Source: Asaia bogorensis (GTDB lineage: Bacteria > Pseudomonadota > Alphaproteobacteria > Acetobacterales > Acetobacteraceae). Taken from it: a stretch of DNA of 41,122 bases. The stretch is taken from assembly GCA_945861095.1 (NCBI GenBank), contig CAMATI010000012.1:1-41122 (forward strand). Reading direction: 5' to 3'. The notes beneath the pieces are model-generated. The model saw only the letters and a list, made by a program, of their open reading frames with translations. It did not search any database and had not been told where the DNA came from. The number at the start of each line of letters is the position of its first letter. The first letter of the stretch is position 1. Shown here piece by piece: positions 1 through 8,398 of this stretch. The position numbers and the translations under genes are program-made.

Positions 1-12
1 GGGGGGGGGGGG
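1..12. other. Poly-G run at window edge
   Basis: Twelve consecutive G residues open the window. A homopolymer exactly at the edge is more likely a read or assembly artefact at a contig end than biology. Treat the first bases as unreliable. Confidence 0.7.
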
Positions 13-40
13 CGGTTCCGCGCAAATGGTGCTTGCATCC

Positions 41-77
41 CCTCCCCCCAACCCCCTCCCGCAAGGGGAGGGGGAGG
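41..77. repeat. GC-rich palindrome downstream of nrdR
   Basis: CCTCCCCC at 41-48 pairs with GGGGGAGG at 70-77, with a further CCCTCCC/GGGGAGG pairing inside. A short T run follows on the plus strand. It lies beyond the nrdR stop. It may act as a weak terminator but looks like a member of the dispersed GC-rich palindromes common in such genomes. Confidence 0.5.
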
Positions 78-169
78 ATTTTCTCCATTGTCGCGATTTC
101 AAAATACGTCAGACACAACCAACGGCGCGAGGCTCCGCGTCGTGCCAGCCCGGGGCCGACCGCGTCGCC

Positions 170-631
170 TTACGGCGCGGCCCCGTCGGCCAGCCCGCCG
201 ACGAAATCCTCGAAGTCCTTCGCTTCCCGGAAATTGCGGTAAACGCTGGCGAAGCGGACATAGGCGACCTTGTCCAGCTCCTTCAACGTATCCATCACCA
301 GCTCTCCGATCTGTTTGCTCGGCACATCGCTGTCGCCGCTGGATTCCAACTGGCGGACGATCGAGTTGACGATCCGCTCGATCCGTTCCTCCTGGATCGG
401 GCGCTTGCGCAGCGAAATCCGGATGGAGCGCGCCAATTTGTCTCGATCGAACGGCACCCGGCGGCCATCGGTTTTCACGACGGTCAGTTCGCGCAACTGC
501 ACCCGCTCCACCGTCGTGAAGCGTTGCCCGCAATTGCCGCAGAAGCGCCGCCGCCTGATGGCGCCGTTGTCGTCGGTGGGACGGCTGTCCTTCACCTGGG
601 TATCGTCGGAACCGCAGAACGGGCAGCGCAT
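170..631 (-). CDS. nrdR: Transcriptional repressor NrdR
   Basis: The 153-residue product has the full NrdR layout. An N-terminal zinc ribbon (Cys3, Cys6, Cys31, Cys34 in the MRCPFCGS and FCGNCG motifs) is followed by an ATP-cone domain from about residue 49 to 139. The family senses ATP/dATP and represses ribonucleotide reductase genes by binding NrdR boxes. Length is typical for the family. The start is the ATG directly before the zinc ribbon. It lies 6 nt after the glyA stop, so the two are probably co-transcribed; glyA-nrdR linkage is common in alphaproteobacteria. The gene that often follows, ribD, is not in this window because the sequence ends. The NrdR identity is secure. Confidence 0.96.
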   Translation of the reverse strand: MRCPFCGSDDTQVKDSRPTDDNGAIRRRRFCGNCGQRFTTVERVQLRELTVVKTDGRRVPFDRDKLARSIRISLRKRPIQEERIERIVNSIVRQLESSGDSDVPSKQIGELVMDTLKELDKVAYVRFASVYRNFREAKDFEDFVGGLADGAAP

Positions 632-637
632 GGCGGA

Positions 638-1942
638 TTATCGTCCCGGATAGAGAGGGAAACGCGCGCACATCTCCTGCACGCGCGCACCGACCGCCGC
701 TTCCACAGCATCGTTGGTGCCGTCGTTGGACTTGCCCAGCGCTTCCAGCACCTCGTTGATCATCAGGCCGATGGAGCGGAACTCCGCTTCCCCGAAGCCG
801 CGGCTGGTGGCCGCCGGCGAGCCCAGACGGATGCCCGAGGTGATGGTCGGCTTTTCCGGATCGTAAGGAATGGCGTTCTTGTTGGCGGTCATATGCGCGC
901 GTTCCAGCGAGGCTTCGGCCGCCTTGCCGGTCACGTGCTTGGGGCGCAGATCGACCAGCATCAGATGGCAGTCGGTGCCGCCGCTGACGATATCCAGTCC
1001 CTGCTGCATCAGGGTTTCCGCCAACACGCGGGCGTTGTCCTGCACGGTCTTTTGGTAGACCCGGAAATCCGGACGCAGCGCTTCGCCGAACGCCGCGGCC
1101 TTGCCGGCGATGACATGCATCAGCGGGCCGCCTTGCAGCCCCGGGAAGACAGCGGAGTTGATCTTCTTACCGAGTTCCGCATCGTTCGACAGGATCATGC
1201 CGCCGCGCGGGCCGCGCAGGGTCTTGTGCGTCGTGGTGGTGACGACATGCGCGTGCGGCAACGGGCTGGGGAACAGTCCCGCGGCGACCAGACCGGCGAA
1301 ATGCGCCATGTCGACCATGAAATACGCGCCGACCTCATCGGCCACCTTGCGGATGCGCGGAAAATCGATGAAGCGCGGATAGGCCGAACCGCCGGCGATA
1401 ATCAGCCTGGGCTTTTCGGCGCGGGCCTTGGCCTCCAGCTCCTCGTAATCCAGCAGGCCGTCTTCCTTGCGCACGCCATATTGCACGGCGTGGAACCACT
1501 TGCCGGACAGGTTCGGCGCGGCGCCGTGAGTCAGGTGACCGCCGGCGGCCAGGCTCATGCCCAGGACGGTGTCGCCCGGCTTGCACAGCGCCAGGAACAC
1601 CGCCTGGTTGGCCTGCGCGCCGGAATGCGGTTGCACGTTGGCGAAGGCGCAATCGAACAACCGGCGCGCGCGGTCGATGGCCAGTTCCTCGGCCACATCC
1701 ACGTAGACGCAACCGCCATAGTAGCGGCGACCGGGATAACCTTCCGCGTATTTGTTGGTCAGGACCGAACCCTGGGCTTCCAGCACCGCCGCCGAGACGA
1801 CGTTTTCCGAAGCGATCAGCTCGATCCCATCCTGTTGACGCCGCAATTCCTGCCCGATGACGGCGGCCAATTCGGGGTCGGTTTCGGCCAATGGCGCGGA
1901 AAAGAAGCGTTGGAGGTTGGAAGCGGTGCGCTGCTCGTTCAT
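638..1942 (-). CDS. glyA: Serine hydroxymethyltransferase
   Basis: The 434-residue PLP enzyme interconverts serine and tetrahydrofolate with glycine and 5,10-methylene-THF, feeding one-carbon metabolism in the cytoplasm. Visible family motifs are [10 protein letters not shown] near residue 41, the glycine-rich [14 protein letters not shown] near 65 and the PLP-lysine motif [14 protein letters not shown] with Lys240. The reading frame is open 96 codons further upstream, but that part has no SHMT similarity. I chose the ATG giving [10 protein letters not shown], which matches the usual N-terminus and length; its Shine-Dalgarno is only a weak AGGG. It is the first gene of a glyA-nrdR unit. Confidence 0.96.
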   Translation of the reverse strand: MNEQRTASNLQRFFSAPLAETDPELAAVIGQELRRQQDGIELIASENVVSAAVLEAQGSVLTNKYAEGYPGRRYYGGCVYVDVAEELAIDRARRLFDCAFANVQPHSGAQANQAVFLALCKPGDTVLGMSLAAGGHLTHGAAPNLSGKWFHAVQYGVRKEDGLLDYEELEAKARAEKPRLIIAGGSAYPRFIDFPRIRKVADEVGAYFMVDMAHFAGLVAAGLFPSPLPHAHVVTTTTHKTLRGPRGGMILSNDAELGKKINSAVFPGLQGGPLMHVIAGKAAAFGEALRPDFRVYQKTVQDNARVLAETLMQQGLDIVSGGTDCHLMLVDLRPKHVTGKAAEASLERAHMTANKNAIPYDPEKPTITSGIRLGSPAATSRGFGEAEFRSIGLMINEVLEALGKSNDGTNDAVEAAVGARVQEMCARFPLYPGR

Positions 1943-2075
1943 CGGACCCTGAATTTGGTGGTTGCGCGTGCCCTGTAGCACGCGATCCGCGGCGGACAAA
2001 CGACCGCATCGGCCCCCGATCCGCATTTCCGCCATGCGCGCCGAGCTGCGTTGCATCGGGTCCGGTCGACGGGTG

Positions 2076-2924
2076 TCAGCGTCCGGCGGCGAGGAAGGCC
2101 GGCACACGCAACAGCGCATCGTCTCGGGCCGCGACATTCGTGCCCGCATGCGCCTGCCCACCCGGCGCTGTCGCGAGACCGGTGAGCACCCGCGGCGGAC
2201 GGTCCGGGGTGTCGAAGTCGTGATAGGCATCCGGATAGGTGACCATGACGACAGGATTGGCGCTGATCCGCTCGGGAAACCGGTCGGCGACCTGGCGGCA
2301 GGGTTCGGCGGGAGTCCAATCGTCCTTCGCCCCGATCAGGATCAGCATCGGGGCGGCAGGCTGCCAGGACGTGTCCCGGGCAGTGCCGGTGCAGCCCGGG
2401 TAGAAGGCAACGAAACTGGCGAAAAGCCCGGAAGGCAGAGCTGTCGGGCCGGCGGCCGACCCACGCACGCCCAAGGGAGTATTCAGGGCCGTAACCAGGC
2501 GAGCCGTGGCCAGCACCGTACTGCCGCCATTCGACCAACCGACCAGCGCTATGCCACCGGCCGGCACGCCAGGTTGGGCGGCCAGCCAGGTCGCCGCGGC
2601 GATGGCGTCCTCGCGGCGTTCTCGCGCCGGACTGATCGTGCGCTGCTTGACCCGGCATTGCGGTCCCAGCCCCCGCGAGCCGAAACTGTCGGGCAGCAGC
2701 ACGATATGGCCCTTGGCGGCCAGTTCCTTCGCCCAGGTGCCGTCCCGGCTGGCATAGGGGCCGCCGCAGCCATGCAAGGCTACCACGGCGGGGAGATTGG
2801 TTGCGCCTGACGGGCGCACCAAAGCCGCGTCGAGCACCAGCCCGCCGGTCGCCGGAATGCGAACATGATCGGCATGCACGCCCGCCGCTGTCAGGAAGGC
2901 GAGCAAGGCAAGAAAACTGGGCAT
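2076..2924 (-). CDS. Secreted dienelactone-hydrolase-like alpha/beta hydrolase
   Basis: The 282-residue protein starts with a Sec-type signal peptide (hydrophobic residues 3-16, likely cleavage after VHA). An alpha/beta-hydrolase fold of the dienelactone hydrolase type follows. The oxyanion-side HGCGG is at 51-55, the nucleophile elbow GWSNGG contains Ser131, the acid lies in GAKDDW (Asp201 or Asp202) and the histidine in YHDFD is His235. DLH relatives usually carry cysteine as nucleophile; serine here fits the esterase/peptidase-like members. The substrate cannot be told. The frame is open for 106 further codons upstream but that stretch looks non-coding, so the ATG before the signal peptide is preferred. 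It is transcribed alone. Confidence 0.85.
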   Translation of the reverse strand: MPSFLALLAFLTAAGVHADHVRIPATGGLVLDAALVRPSGATNLPAVVALHGCGGPYASRDGTWAKELAAKGHIVLLPDSFGSRGLGPQCRVKQRTISPARERREDAIAAATWLAAQPGVPAGGIALVGWSNGGSTVLATARLVTALNTPLGVRGSAAGPTALPSGLFASFVAFYPGCTGTARDTSWQPAAPMLILIGAKDDWTPAEPCRQVADRFPERISANPVVMVTYPDAYHDFDTPDRPPRVLTGLATAPGGQAHAGTNVAARDDALLRVPAFLAAGR

Positions 2925-3022
2925 TGACGGTGGTCCCGACCATCGCGTGGGGCCAGAGGCTACACGCGTCGCAGGCAAATCCAAACCGCGCTCGATGGCT
3001 GGCGGACAGCCCACAGGCACCC

Positions 3023-3043
3023 GGCGTCCGGCGTCCGGCGTCC
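3023..3043. repeat. Three perfect copies of a 7-bp tandem repeat
   Basis: GGCGTCC occurs three times head to tail, followed by a degenerate GGTCC. It sits in the 509-bp gap between the hydrolase and the ELM1 gene, a gap that also holds a GC-rich segment near 3150-3210 and the 19-bp repeats at 3245-3337. No gene is visible in this gap. Confidence 0.7.
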
Positions 3044-3244
3044 GGTCCGGCGGACGATGGATGGTCGGCCGGCTGCCAGCCTGAACCGACGGCGCGGGAT
3101 CAACTCGCACCGCTGTCGCAAGTCCGGTCCGCGTTGCGATGGGCGGAGCCCCCCCATCTTCGGCTTCAGGGAGACCGACAACCAAAGCCGTGGGGGCGGG
3201 GCCTTCGTCCGGCATGACGATGTTTGGCTGACGATGGGTCATAG

Positions 3245-3337
3245 GGCACGGTGGGGGTCAAAGGTACGATGGGGGGTCAACGTTGCGGTGGGGGGTCAAA
3301 GGTACGGCGGGGGTCAACGGGTACGGCGGGCGGTTAA
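3245..3337. repeat. About five copies of a ~19-bp direct repeat
   Basis: Degenerate head-to-tail units of 17-20 bp follow a consensus close to GGTACGGYGGGGGGTCAA. The GGGTCAA core is conserved in four copies (ends near 3261, 3280, 3299, 3317), with a last copy ending GGTTAA. The array lies about 100 bp upstream of the ELM1-family gene in the divergent intergenic region, where a regulator could bind. It could equally be a simple slippage array. Confidence 0.75.
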
Positions 3338-3433
3338 GTAGATGCCGGCCGCCTGCTCCGTTCGGCCGGCCTCGCGAAGACCGCCTCCTATTCCAACATT
3401 GACCTTTCCGGGTGCCGCGCCGAAAAGGCGGCA

Positions 3434-4372
3434 ATGCCGAGCGCCGCGACGTCGTGGATTCTAACCGAGGGCCTGGCCGGACTACAGTCTCAGGCGCTGG
3501 GACTGGCCGAGGCGGCGGACCTTGCCCCGGACCTGCGTGTGCTCAAGCCGCAAGCCCCGTGGAAGCATTTCCCCGCGCGGTTCTGGCCTTATCCGTTGGC
3601 TGTCGTGCGCGACGTGGTGACACAGCCGCGACCGGACCTGGTCATCGGCTGCGGCGGCATGGCCGCGGCGGTGCTCGCCGCGTTGCGTTCCCCCACATGC
3701 CGCGTCGTGCAGGTGCAGAACCCCCGCATGAGCCTTGGCCGCTTCGATCTGGTGATCGCGAACCGGCACGATGAGTTGACCGGACCGAATGTCATCGTGA
3801 CCCGCACCGCGTTGCATCGCGTGACAGAGCGCCGATTGGCCGAGGAGGCGGACCGGTGGCGCGATCGCTTCGCCGCCCTGCCACGCCCGCTGGTGGCGGT
3901 GCTGCTGGGGGGCAGCAACGGCCGTTATCGGCTGGATGCGGAGGTCGGCGGCAAGCTGGCGGCCGATCTGGCGGCGATGATGCGACGCGACCGGGTAGGT
4001 GTCATGCTCACCCCGTCGCGCCGGACCGATCCCGCGGTCACACGGCTGTTGTCGGACGCATTGACGCCTCTTGGCGGCTGGGTCTGGGACTTCACCGGGG
4101 ACAATCCATATTTCGGGATGCTTGCATTGGCGGACCTGATCGTCGTCACCCAGGATAGCGTGTCGATGATCTCCGAAGCCGCGGCGACGCGCGCGCCGGT
4201 CCTGTTCGCGCCCCTGCCCGGCCGATCGCGCCGGCAGGGCCTGTTCATCCAGACCATGTTGGACGAGGGCCGGGTCAGGCCCTTCGACGGTCGATTTGCG
4301 CCCTGGCCGGTTTCGCCCCTGAACGATACACCGGAGGCCGCCGCCGATATGCGCCAGCGGCTTTCGATTTGA
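3434..4372 (+). CDS. ELM1/GtrOC1 family protein
   Basis: The 312-residue protein matches the bacterial mitochondrial-fission ELM1 family, often mis-named nucleoside-diphosphate-sugar epimerase. It shows WILTEGLAGLQSQALGLAEA at the N-terminus, a central VIGCGGMAAAVL, VAVLLGGSNGRY near residue 155 and VVTQDSVSMISEAAATRAPV near 237. The fold resembles GT-B glycosyltransferases, and family members sit in cell-envelope loci. Its biochemical role in bacteria is not established. No signal peptide or membrane segment is seen. The start ATG follows AAAAGG. The stop is 12 nt before the next gene, so the two are probably an operon. Confidence 0.85.
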   Translation: MPSAATSWILTEGLAGLQSQALGLAEAADLAPDLRVLKPQAPWKHFPARFWPYPLAVVRDVVTQPRPDLVIGCGGMAAAVLAALRSPTCRVVQVQNPRMSLGRFDLVIANRHDELTGPNVIVTRTALHRVTERRLAEEADRWRDRFAALPRPLVAVLLGGSNGRYRLDAEVGGKLAADLAAMMRRDRVGVMLTPSRRTDPAVTRLLSDALTPLGGWVWDFTGDNPYFGMLALADLIVVTQDSVSMISEAAATRAPVLFAPLPGRSRRQGLFIQTMLDEGRVRPFDGRFAPWPVSPLNDTPEAAADMRQRLSI

Positions 4373-4384
4373 TGCCGAGGATTC

Positions 4385-6256
4385 ATGCTGCATATTCAAA
4401 CATTTGACGCCCGTGCCGGTGGCAATGTCATCTACAAGGCGCTCGCCCACCCGTTAGCCGCGGAGGCCATTGCTCGGCTCTACGCCAGCCTGCCTGGGCC
4501 GGTCGCGGTCTACGATCCGGATGGCATCGCCGACGCGTTGCTGGCGTTGTATCCGACCCCGATCGACGCCTTGTTCGTGCATGAGGGCAGCCAGGTCGGA
4601 CAGGTTCGTGGTGGGTTGACCGCGCGCCCTTTGACGGAACTGCCGGACAGCGGGGCGGCAACCGTGTTGGTCGCGGCCTTCGACGCGGCGCGCATCGTGG
4701 CCCGAATCGCGCATATGGTGCCGGTCGGCGCCAAAGTCGTGACCCTGGACGACGTGCGACTGCCGCCGGAACTGCTGAGCAACCGCGATCGGTATCTGGA
4801 TCGGCTGAACTTCGCCACCAATTACGCGTTCTTCCGCGATGCCGATGGCATGTCGACGCGTCTGGTGTCGGCCAACTACTGGGCGAACTACGGCGCCCGC
4901 GACGTGCGGCTGTGGCTGCGGCTGTTCGACGGCGACGGGCACATATTGGCCACCTGGGAACAGAGCCTCCCCGCCGGACCTGGTGGATATACGATCGACA
5001 GTCGGGTGGTGCGGGACCAATTCGGCCTGGCGCCGTTCACCGGCCAGTTGTTCATCCACGCGATCGGCGCGGCAGGGCATGACGTGGTGAAATACGCGCT
5101 GGACACCTTCGCCACCGACAACGGCGCGTCGCTGTCCTGCACGCATGACGCCAATGCCTGGCCGTCCGACCGCTTCGCCGGATTGCCGGCCCCTCGACCC
5201 GACGAGAAGATCATCCTCTGGCTGCAGAACAGCCACGCGGTGCCGATCCCGGCGGGGACCATCGCATTGGATCGCATGGGCGCGGAACAGCCGGTGACGC
5301 TGGATGAACCGGTCGGCCCATTCGCCACCGTCGCGATGGACGTCGTGGATTTTTTGCCGGATGTGAATTGGCCGGCACAGATCGAACTGCGGGCCGGGCG
5401 CCATGTGGTGCGGCCGCGCTACGAGGTCACCCAGAAGGACCGGATCCGGATCGCGCATGTGAACGTGGAGCGGGACAACCTGCGGCCCGATCCGGGCATC
5501 GCCATGCTCCCCCCGCAGATGGGTCGCGGCTTCCTGCTGCCGTTCCCGGTGCTGCCGAGCGAGCGGTTTCGGAGTATTCTGCAGCCGACGCCGATGGCGA
5601 CGACGCAGGCAAACCTGCCGGTCCGCCTGGATGTATTCGATACCGAGGGTCGCCAGGTGCACCAGCGCTTCCTGGGCTGCCTGCCGCGCGACCATGATCT
5701 GGTGCTGGATTTCGACGACATCCCGCTGACCGTGGGGCACGCCGAACTCGTCTACGATTTCCGGGATGGCGGGGCCGCCGATGGCTGGCTGCACGGGCTG
5801 TTCCGTTACGAGGACCGGACATCCGGCCATGTCGCGGAGTCCAGCTTCGGGGCGCATATCTTCAATACCGCGATGACCTATCGGGACGAACCGCAATCCT
5901 ATTCCGGCCCGCCGCCCGGCCTGTCCACCCGTTTGTTCCTTAAGCTTGGTGATTCACGCCGGCGCAGTTTTTCCATGTTGATCTATGCGGCCTCCGGTCC
6001 GTGGCATCCGCGGTCGTCGACCTATCTGGAACTGCATGACAGCGCTGGGCGGAAAGTCGCCGACCGGGCCGTCGCGATCGCATGTTCCGGCTCGATGATG
6101 ATCTGGCCGCATGAATTGTTCGGCCCGTCGGCGATCGAGGACGCCGGTCCCGGCGGTTATGTGCTGGTGCGCGACCTGACCTGCCGGCTGTTCGGCTATC
6201 ACGGGCTGATGGACGACGCGGGTGGCTTCTCGCTGGACCACATGTTCGGGTTCTGA
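4385..6256 (+). CDS. Large protein of unknown family, coupled to ELM1 gene
   Basis: The 623-residue protein has no family I recognise. Codon use is uniform and GC-rich like its neighbours, and the start ATG has a good GAGGATTC leader, so it is a real gene. It has no signal peptide and no membrane segments. Residues 1-140 look like an alpha/beta domain (alternating strands such as GAATVLVAAF and GAKVVTLDDV). From about 150 to the end it is rich in short beta strands and aromatic residues, suggesting repeated beta-sandwich modules (for example RDVRLWLRLFDGDGHIL and SSTYLELHDSAGRKVADRA). The 12-nt gap to the ELM1-family gene suggests a joint envelope or glycoconjugate role; that is inference from context only. 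Confidence 0.8.
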   Translation: MLHIQTFDARAGGNVIYKALAHPLAAEAIARLYASLPGPVAVYDPDGIADALLALYPTPIDALFVHEGSQVGQVRGGLTARPLTELPDSGAATVLVAAFDAARIVARIAHMVPVGAKVVTLDDVRLPPELLSNRDRYLDRLNFATNYAFFRDADGMSTRLVSANYWANYGARDVRLWLRLFDGDGHILATWEQSLPAGPGGYTIDSRVVRDQFGLAPFTGQLFIHAIGAAGHDVVKYALDTFATDNGASLSCTHDANAWPSDRFAGLPAPRPDEKIILWLQNSHAVPIPAGTIALDRMGAEQPVTLDEPVGPFATVAMDVVDFLPDVNWPAQIELRAGRHVVRPRYEVTQKDRIRIAHVNVERDNLRPDPGIAMLPPQMGRGFLLPFPVLPSERFRSILQPTPMATTQANLPVRLDVFDTEGRQVHQRFLGCLPRDHDLVLDFDDIPLTVGHAELVYDFRDGGAADGWLHGLFRYEDRTSGHVAESSFGAHIFNTAMTYRDEPQSYSGPPPGLSTRLFLKLGDSRRRSFSMLIYAASGPWHPRSSTYLELHDSAGRKVADRAVAIACSGSMMIWPHELFGPSAIEDAGPGGYVLVRDLTCRLFGYHGLMDDAGGFSLDHMFGF

Positions 6257-6445
6257 TCGCCGGGTGACGTGATGCGGGGCATCGTTCGGCTGCCGTGACC
6301 GGGATCGCGATCGGTGCGCGCTGTTGTGGATGGGGCTTCGTGTGGGGGCGTTGCAGGCGGTCAATTGTCGCTCGCCAAGCGACTGTTTCGGCCTGCCGAT
6401 CTTATGCCATCCGGCCAAACCTATTACCGATGCACCGCCCTGTCC

Positions 6446-6532
6446 GTCATTGCCGGGTCAGATCCGGCAACCCGCGCGTCTCCGCCCAAGGGGTGCCGGG
6501 GGCGGGTTTGGGGGATCGAGGCTGGCAATGAC
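6446..6532. repeat. REP-like palindromic element
   Basis: GTCATTGCC at 6446 and GGCAATGAC ending at 6532 are perfect inverted ends. Inside is GGGTCAGATCCGGCAACCCG and a GC-rich middle. A related element ends in the same motif at 17509-17583. The 511-bp gap from 6257 to 6767 holds this element and the 35-bp palindrome at 6602-6697; I see nothing else in it. Confidence 0.75.
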
Positions 6533-6601
6533 GATGAGGGGACGGCTATGCGGCATTGTTTCAGCCGCTTGGTGTGATACCAACCACTGACCCATGAATG
6601 T

Positions 6602-6697
6602 CCGCTGTCATTGGGAGCGCAGCGAAGCAATCCAGGCGCCTGGCGCCATCGATCCGGTTTGCCCTGGATTGCTTCGCTGCGCTCCCAATGACAGCGG
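6602..6697. repeat. Perfect 35-bp inverted repeat with 26-nt loop
   Basis: Positions 6602-6636 and 6663-6697 are exact reverse complements, with core GGGAGCGCAGCGAAGCAATC. This is the widespread type of intergenic palindrome whose accidental translations read CHWERSEAIQ on one arm and LLRCAPNDS on the other. In RNA it would form a very stable hairpin between the unknown gene upstream and the exported protein downstream. Confidence 0.92.
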
Positions 6698-6767
6698 CCG
6701 GTATCGCCATGGGACATTGTTTCGGCCGGTTTGTGTAACACGCGATCCGCGACGGAAGGACCCGAAC

Positions 6768-7370
6768 ATGATACGCGCGAACATGATACGGATGTGCGGA
6801 CCCCGCGATCAGGTACAATCGTGTTGTCAGAGGAACGACCAGCGGCCCGGGGCGTCACGGACGCGCCACGTTGCGGCCGCGACGGTGCTGATGCTCGCCA
6901 TCGCAACACCGGTGTGGGCACAACAGTCGGGCAACCCGTTTCAAGGCCGAGCGGCTGGGGGGCGCGGCCCCTATGGATCGGACGCCGGGGCAACGACGCA
7001 CATCATGCAGCTTCCTCAGTTGGCACAGGCGGCCGGGGCGGCCGCGGCGGGTCAACCACGCGCTACGGCGGGGGTTGTCGTGCAGGAAGGCGAGAGGACC
7101 GAGCCGTTGCCCAGGCCGGAGACAGCAGGCACCTTCTGGGAGATCCTGTTCGCATCCTGCGCTGGTGGAGCCTTTTTGGGTGGCGCCACGGCGTTGTCCT
7201 CCATGGAAGTCGTTACGGTCGGGACGGCCGCGGTGGCTCCGGCCGGCCTCGCCTTGCCGGCGCTGGCGGGCGCGACGGCTTCGGCGGCTGGGATCGGCTG
7301 CGCTCTGGGCGCATCGACCGCGGCCATCAGCCTGGGGGCGGCGGCGCTCTGGCAGCGCGTGTTCCGGTAG
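6768..7370 (+). CDS. Exported small hypothetical protein
   Basis: The 200-residue protein has no recognised family. The ATG is chosen because GGAAGGA lies a few bases upstream; further upstream the frame runs through the 35-bp palindrome and is not coding. A basic stretch (RTRH) and hydrophobic residues 35-49 ending in VWAQQ form a probable signal peptide with an unusually long N-region, so a later start (the ATG 15 bp downstream) is possible. The mature part has an Ala/Gly/Gln-rich segment (80-105). The C-terminal half (125-195) has two or three Gly/Ala-rich hydrophobic stretches of glycine-zipper type that could insert in a membrane. The function is unknown. Confidence 0.6.
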   Translation: MIRANMIRMCGPRDQVQSCCQRNDQRPGASRTRHVAAATVLMLAIATPVWAQQSGNPFQGRAAGGRGPYGSDAGATTHIMQLPQLAQAAGAAAAGQPRATAGVVVQEGERTEPLPRPETAGTFWEILFASCAGGAFLGGATALSSMEVVTVGTAAVAPAGLALPALAGATASAAGIGCALGASTAAISLGAAALWQRVFR

Positions 7371-7551
7371 GCGGCAGTCTGGGCACGGCGTGGGCCACGT
7401 TCCGACCTCGGCGCTGGATCGGCCGCGACCCGCCTATCCCCATCTTGGCCATCCCCATCATGATGGGCAGGTTTGAACGCCGTATGGCGTGACGCCGCCC
7501 TTGTTCCGTACCACACTGCCGTCATTCCAACCGAACCGGAGGCAACGCGGC

Positions 7552-8370
7552 ATGCCAGCGCTCGACAAGGTCTACGACTATACTCAATACGGCGGTCTGA
7601 AGGTCGAAAAGCACGAAAAGGTGATGACCATCACCCTGAATGCACCCGAAACCATGAACGCGTTCTCGGCCGAGATGCACTATTCCATGTCGCGCATCTG
7701 GGAAGACGTGCAGGACGACCCGGATGTGCATGTGGTGGTGCTGACCGGGGCCGGCCGAGCGTTTTCCGCCGGTGGCAATGTCATCGCGATGCAGCAGAAG
7801 ATCGACAATCCCGCGCTGTGGGATGCCACGAGCGTGCCGGAAGCGAAACGCATCATCTTCCGCATGCTGGAATGCGACAAGCCGATCATCGCCCGGGTCA
7901 ACGGTCACGCCGTCGGTCTGGGTGCCACGGTTGCGCTGATGTGCGACATCATCATCGCCGCCGACACTGCCAAGATCGGCGACCCGCACGTCAACGCGGG
8001 CCTGGTGGCCGGCGATGGCGGGGCGATCATGTGGCCGCAACTGATCGGCTTCGCGCGCGCCAAGGAATATCTGTTCACCGGCGATCTGATGACGGCCACC
8101 GAAGCCCACCGCATCGGCCTGATCAACCATGTGGTCCCGGCGGAGGAACTGGATGAAAAAGTCTACTCGCTCGCCCGCCGCCTGGCCGCCGGCGCCATGA
8201 AATCCATCCGTTGGACCAAGCAGGTGATCAATATTCCGCTGCGCCAGATCGCCCACTCGACGATGGATCTGGGCATCAGCCTGGAGACGCAGTCCAATCT
8301 GTCCAGGGACCACCAGGAAGCGGTGACGGCGTTTACCAACAAACGCCGTCCCAACTTCACCGGGGAGTAA
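7552..8370 (+). CDS. Enoyl-CoA hydratase/isomerase family protein (crotonase)
   Basis: The 272-residue crotonase-fold protein probably acts on a CoA thioester (hydration, isomerisation or cleavage). The oxyanion-hole segments are AFSAGGNV (70-77) and NGHAVGLGA (118-126). The first catalytic glutamate of classical hydratases, expected in a GGGCELA-type motif, is replaced in GLGATVALMCD. The second acidic position is represented by Asp155 in GLVAGDGGAIMWP. This pattern recurs in some annotated enoyl-CoA hydratases, so true hydratase activity is uncertain. The start ATG (MPALDKVYDY) follows a GGAGG. The frame is open 21 codons upstream, but that part lacks family similarity. It is transcribed alone, convergent with the chemoreceptor gene. 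Confidence 0.9.
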   Translation: MPALDKVYDYTQYGGLKVEKHEKVMTITLNAPETMNAFSAEMHYSMSRIWEDVQDDPDVHVVVLTGAGRAFSAGGNVIAMQQKIDNPALWDATSVPEAKRIIFRMLECDKPIIARVNGHAVGLGATVALMCDIIIAADTAKIGDPHVNAGLVAGDGGAIMWPQLIGFARAKEYLFTGDLMTATEAHRIGLINHVVPAEELDEKVYSLARRLAAGAMKSIRWTKQVINIPLRQIAHSTMDLGISLETQSNLSRDHQEAVTAFTNKRRPNFTGE

Positions 8371-8398
8371 GCGACCGGGCGTCGAAGGCCGCGCTCCT

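Noticed and set aside
26..1978. 650-codon plus-strand open frame
   Set aside because: It is antisense to nrdR and glyA, both certain; it is an artefact of high GC third positions.
2925..3242. Upstream extension of the secreted hydrolase
   Set aside because: The residues show no similarity and would place the signal peptide internally.
6594..6767. N-terminal extension of the exported protein reading CHWERSEAIQ
   Set aside because: This peptide is the accidental translation of a widespread palindromic repeat; a better start with a leader lies downstream.
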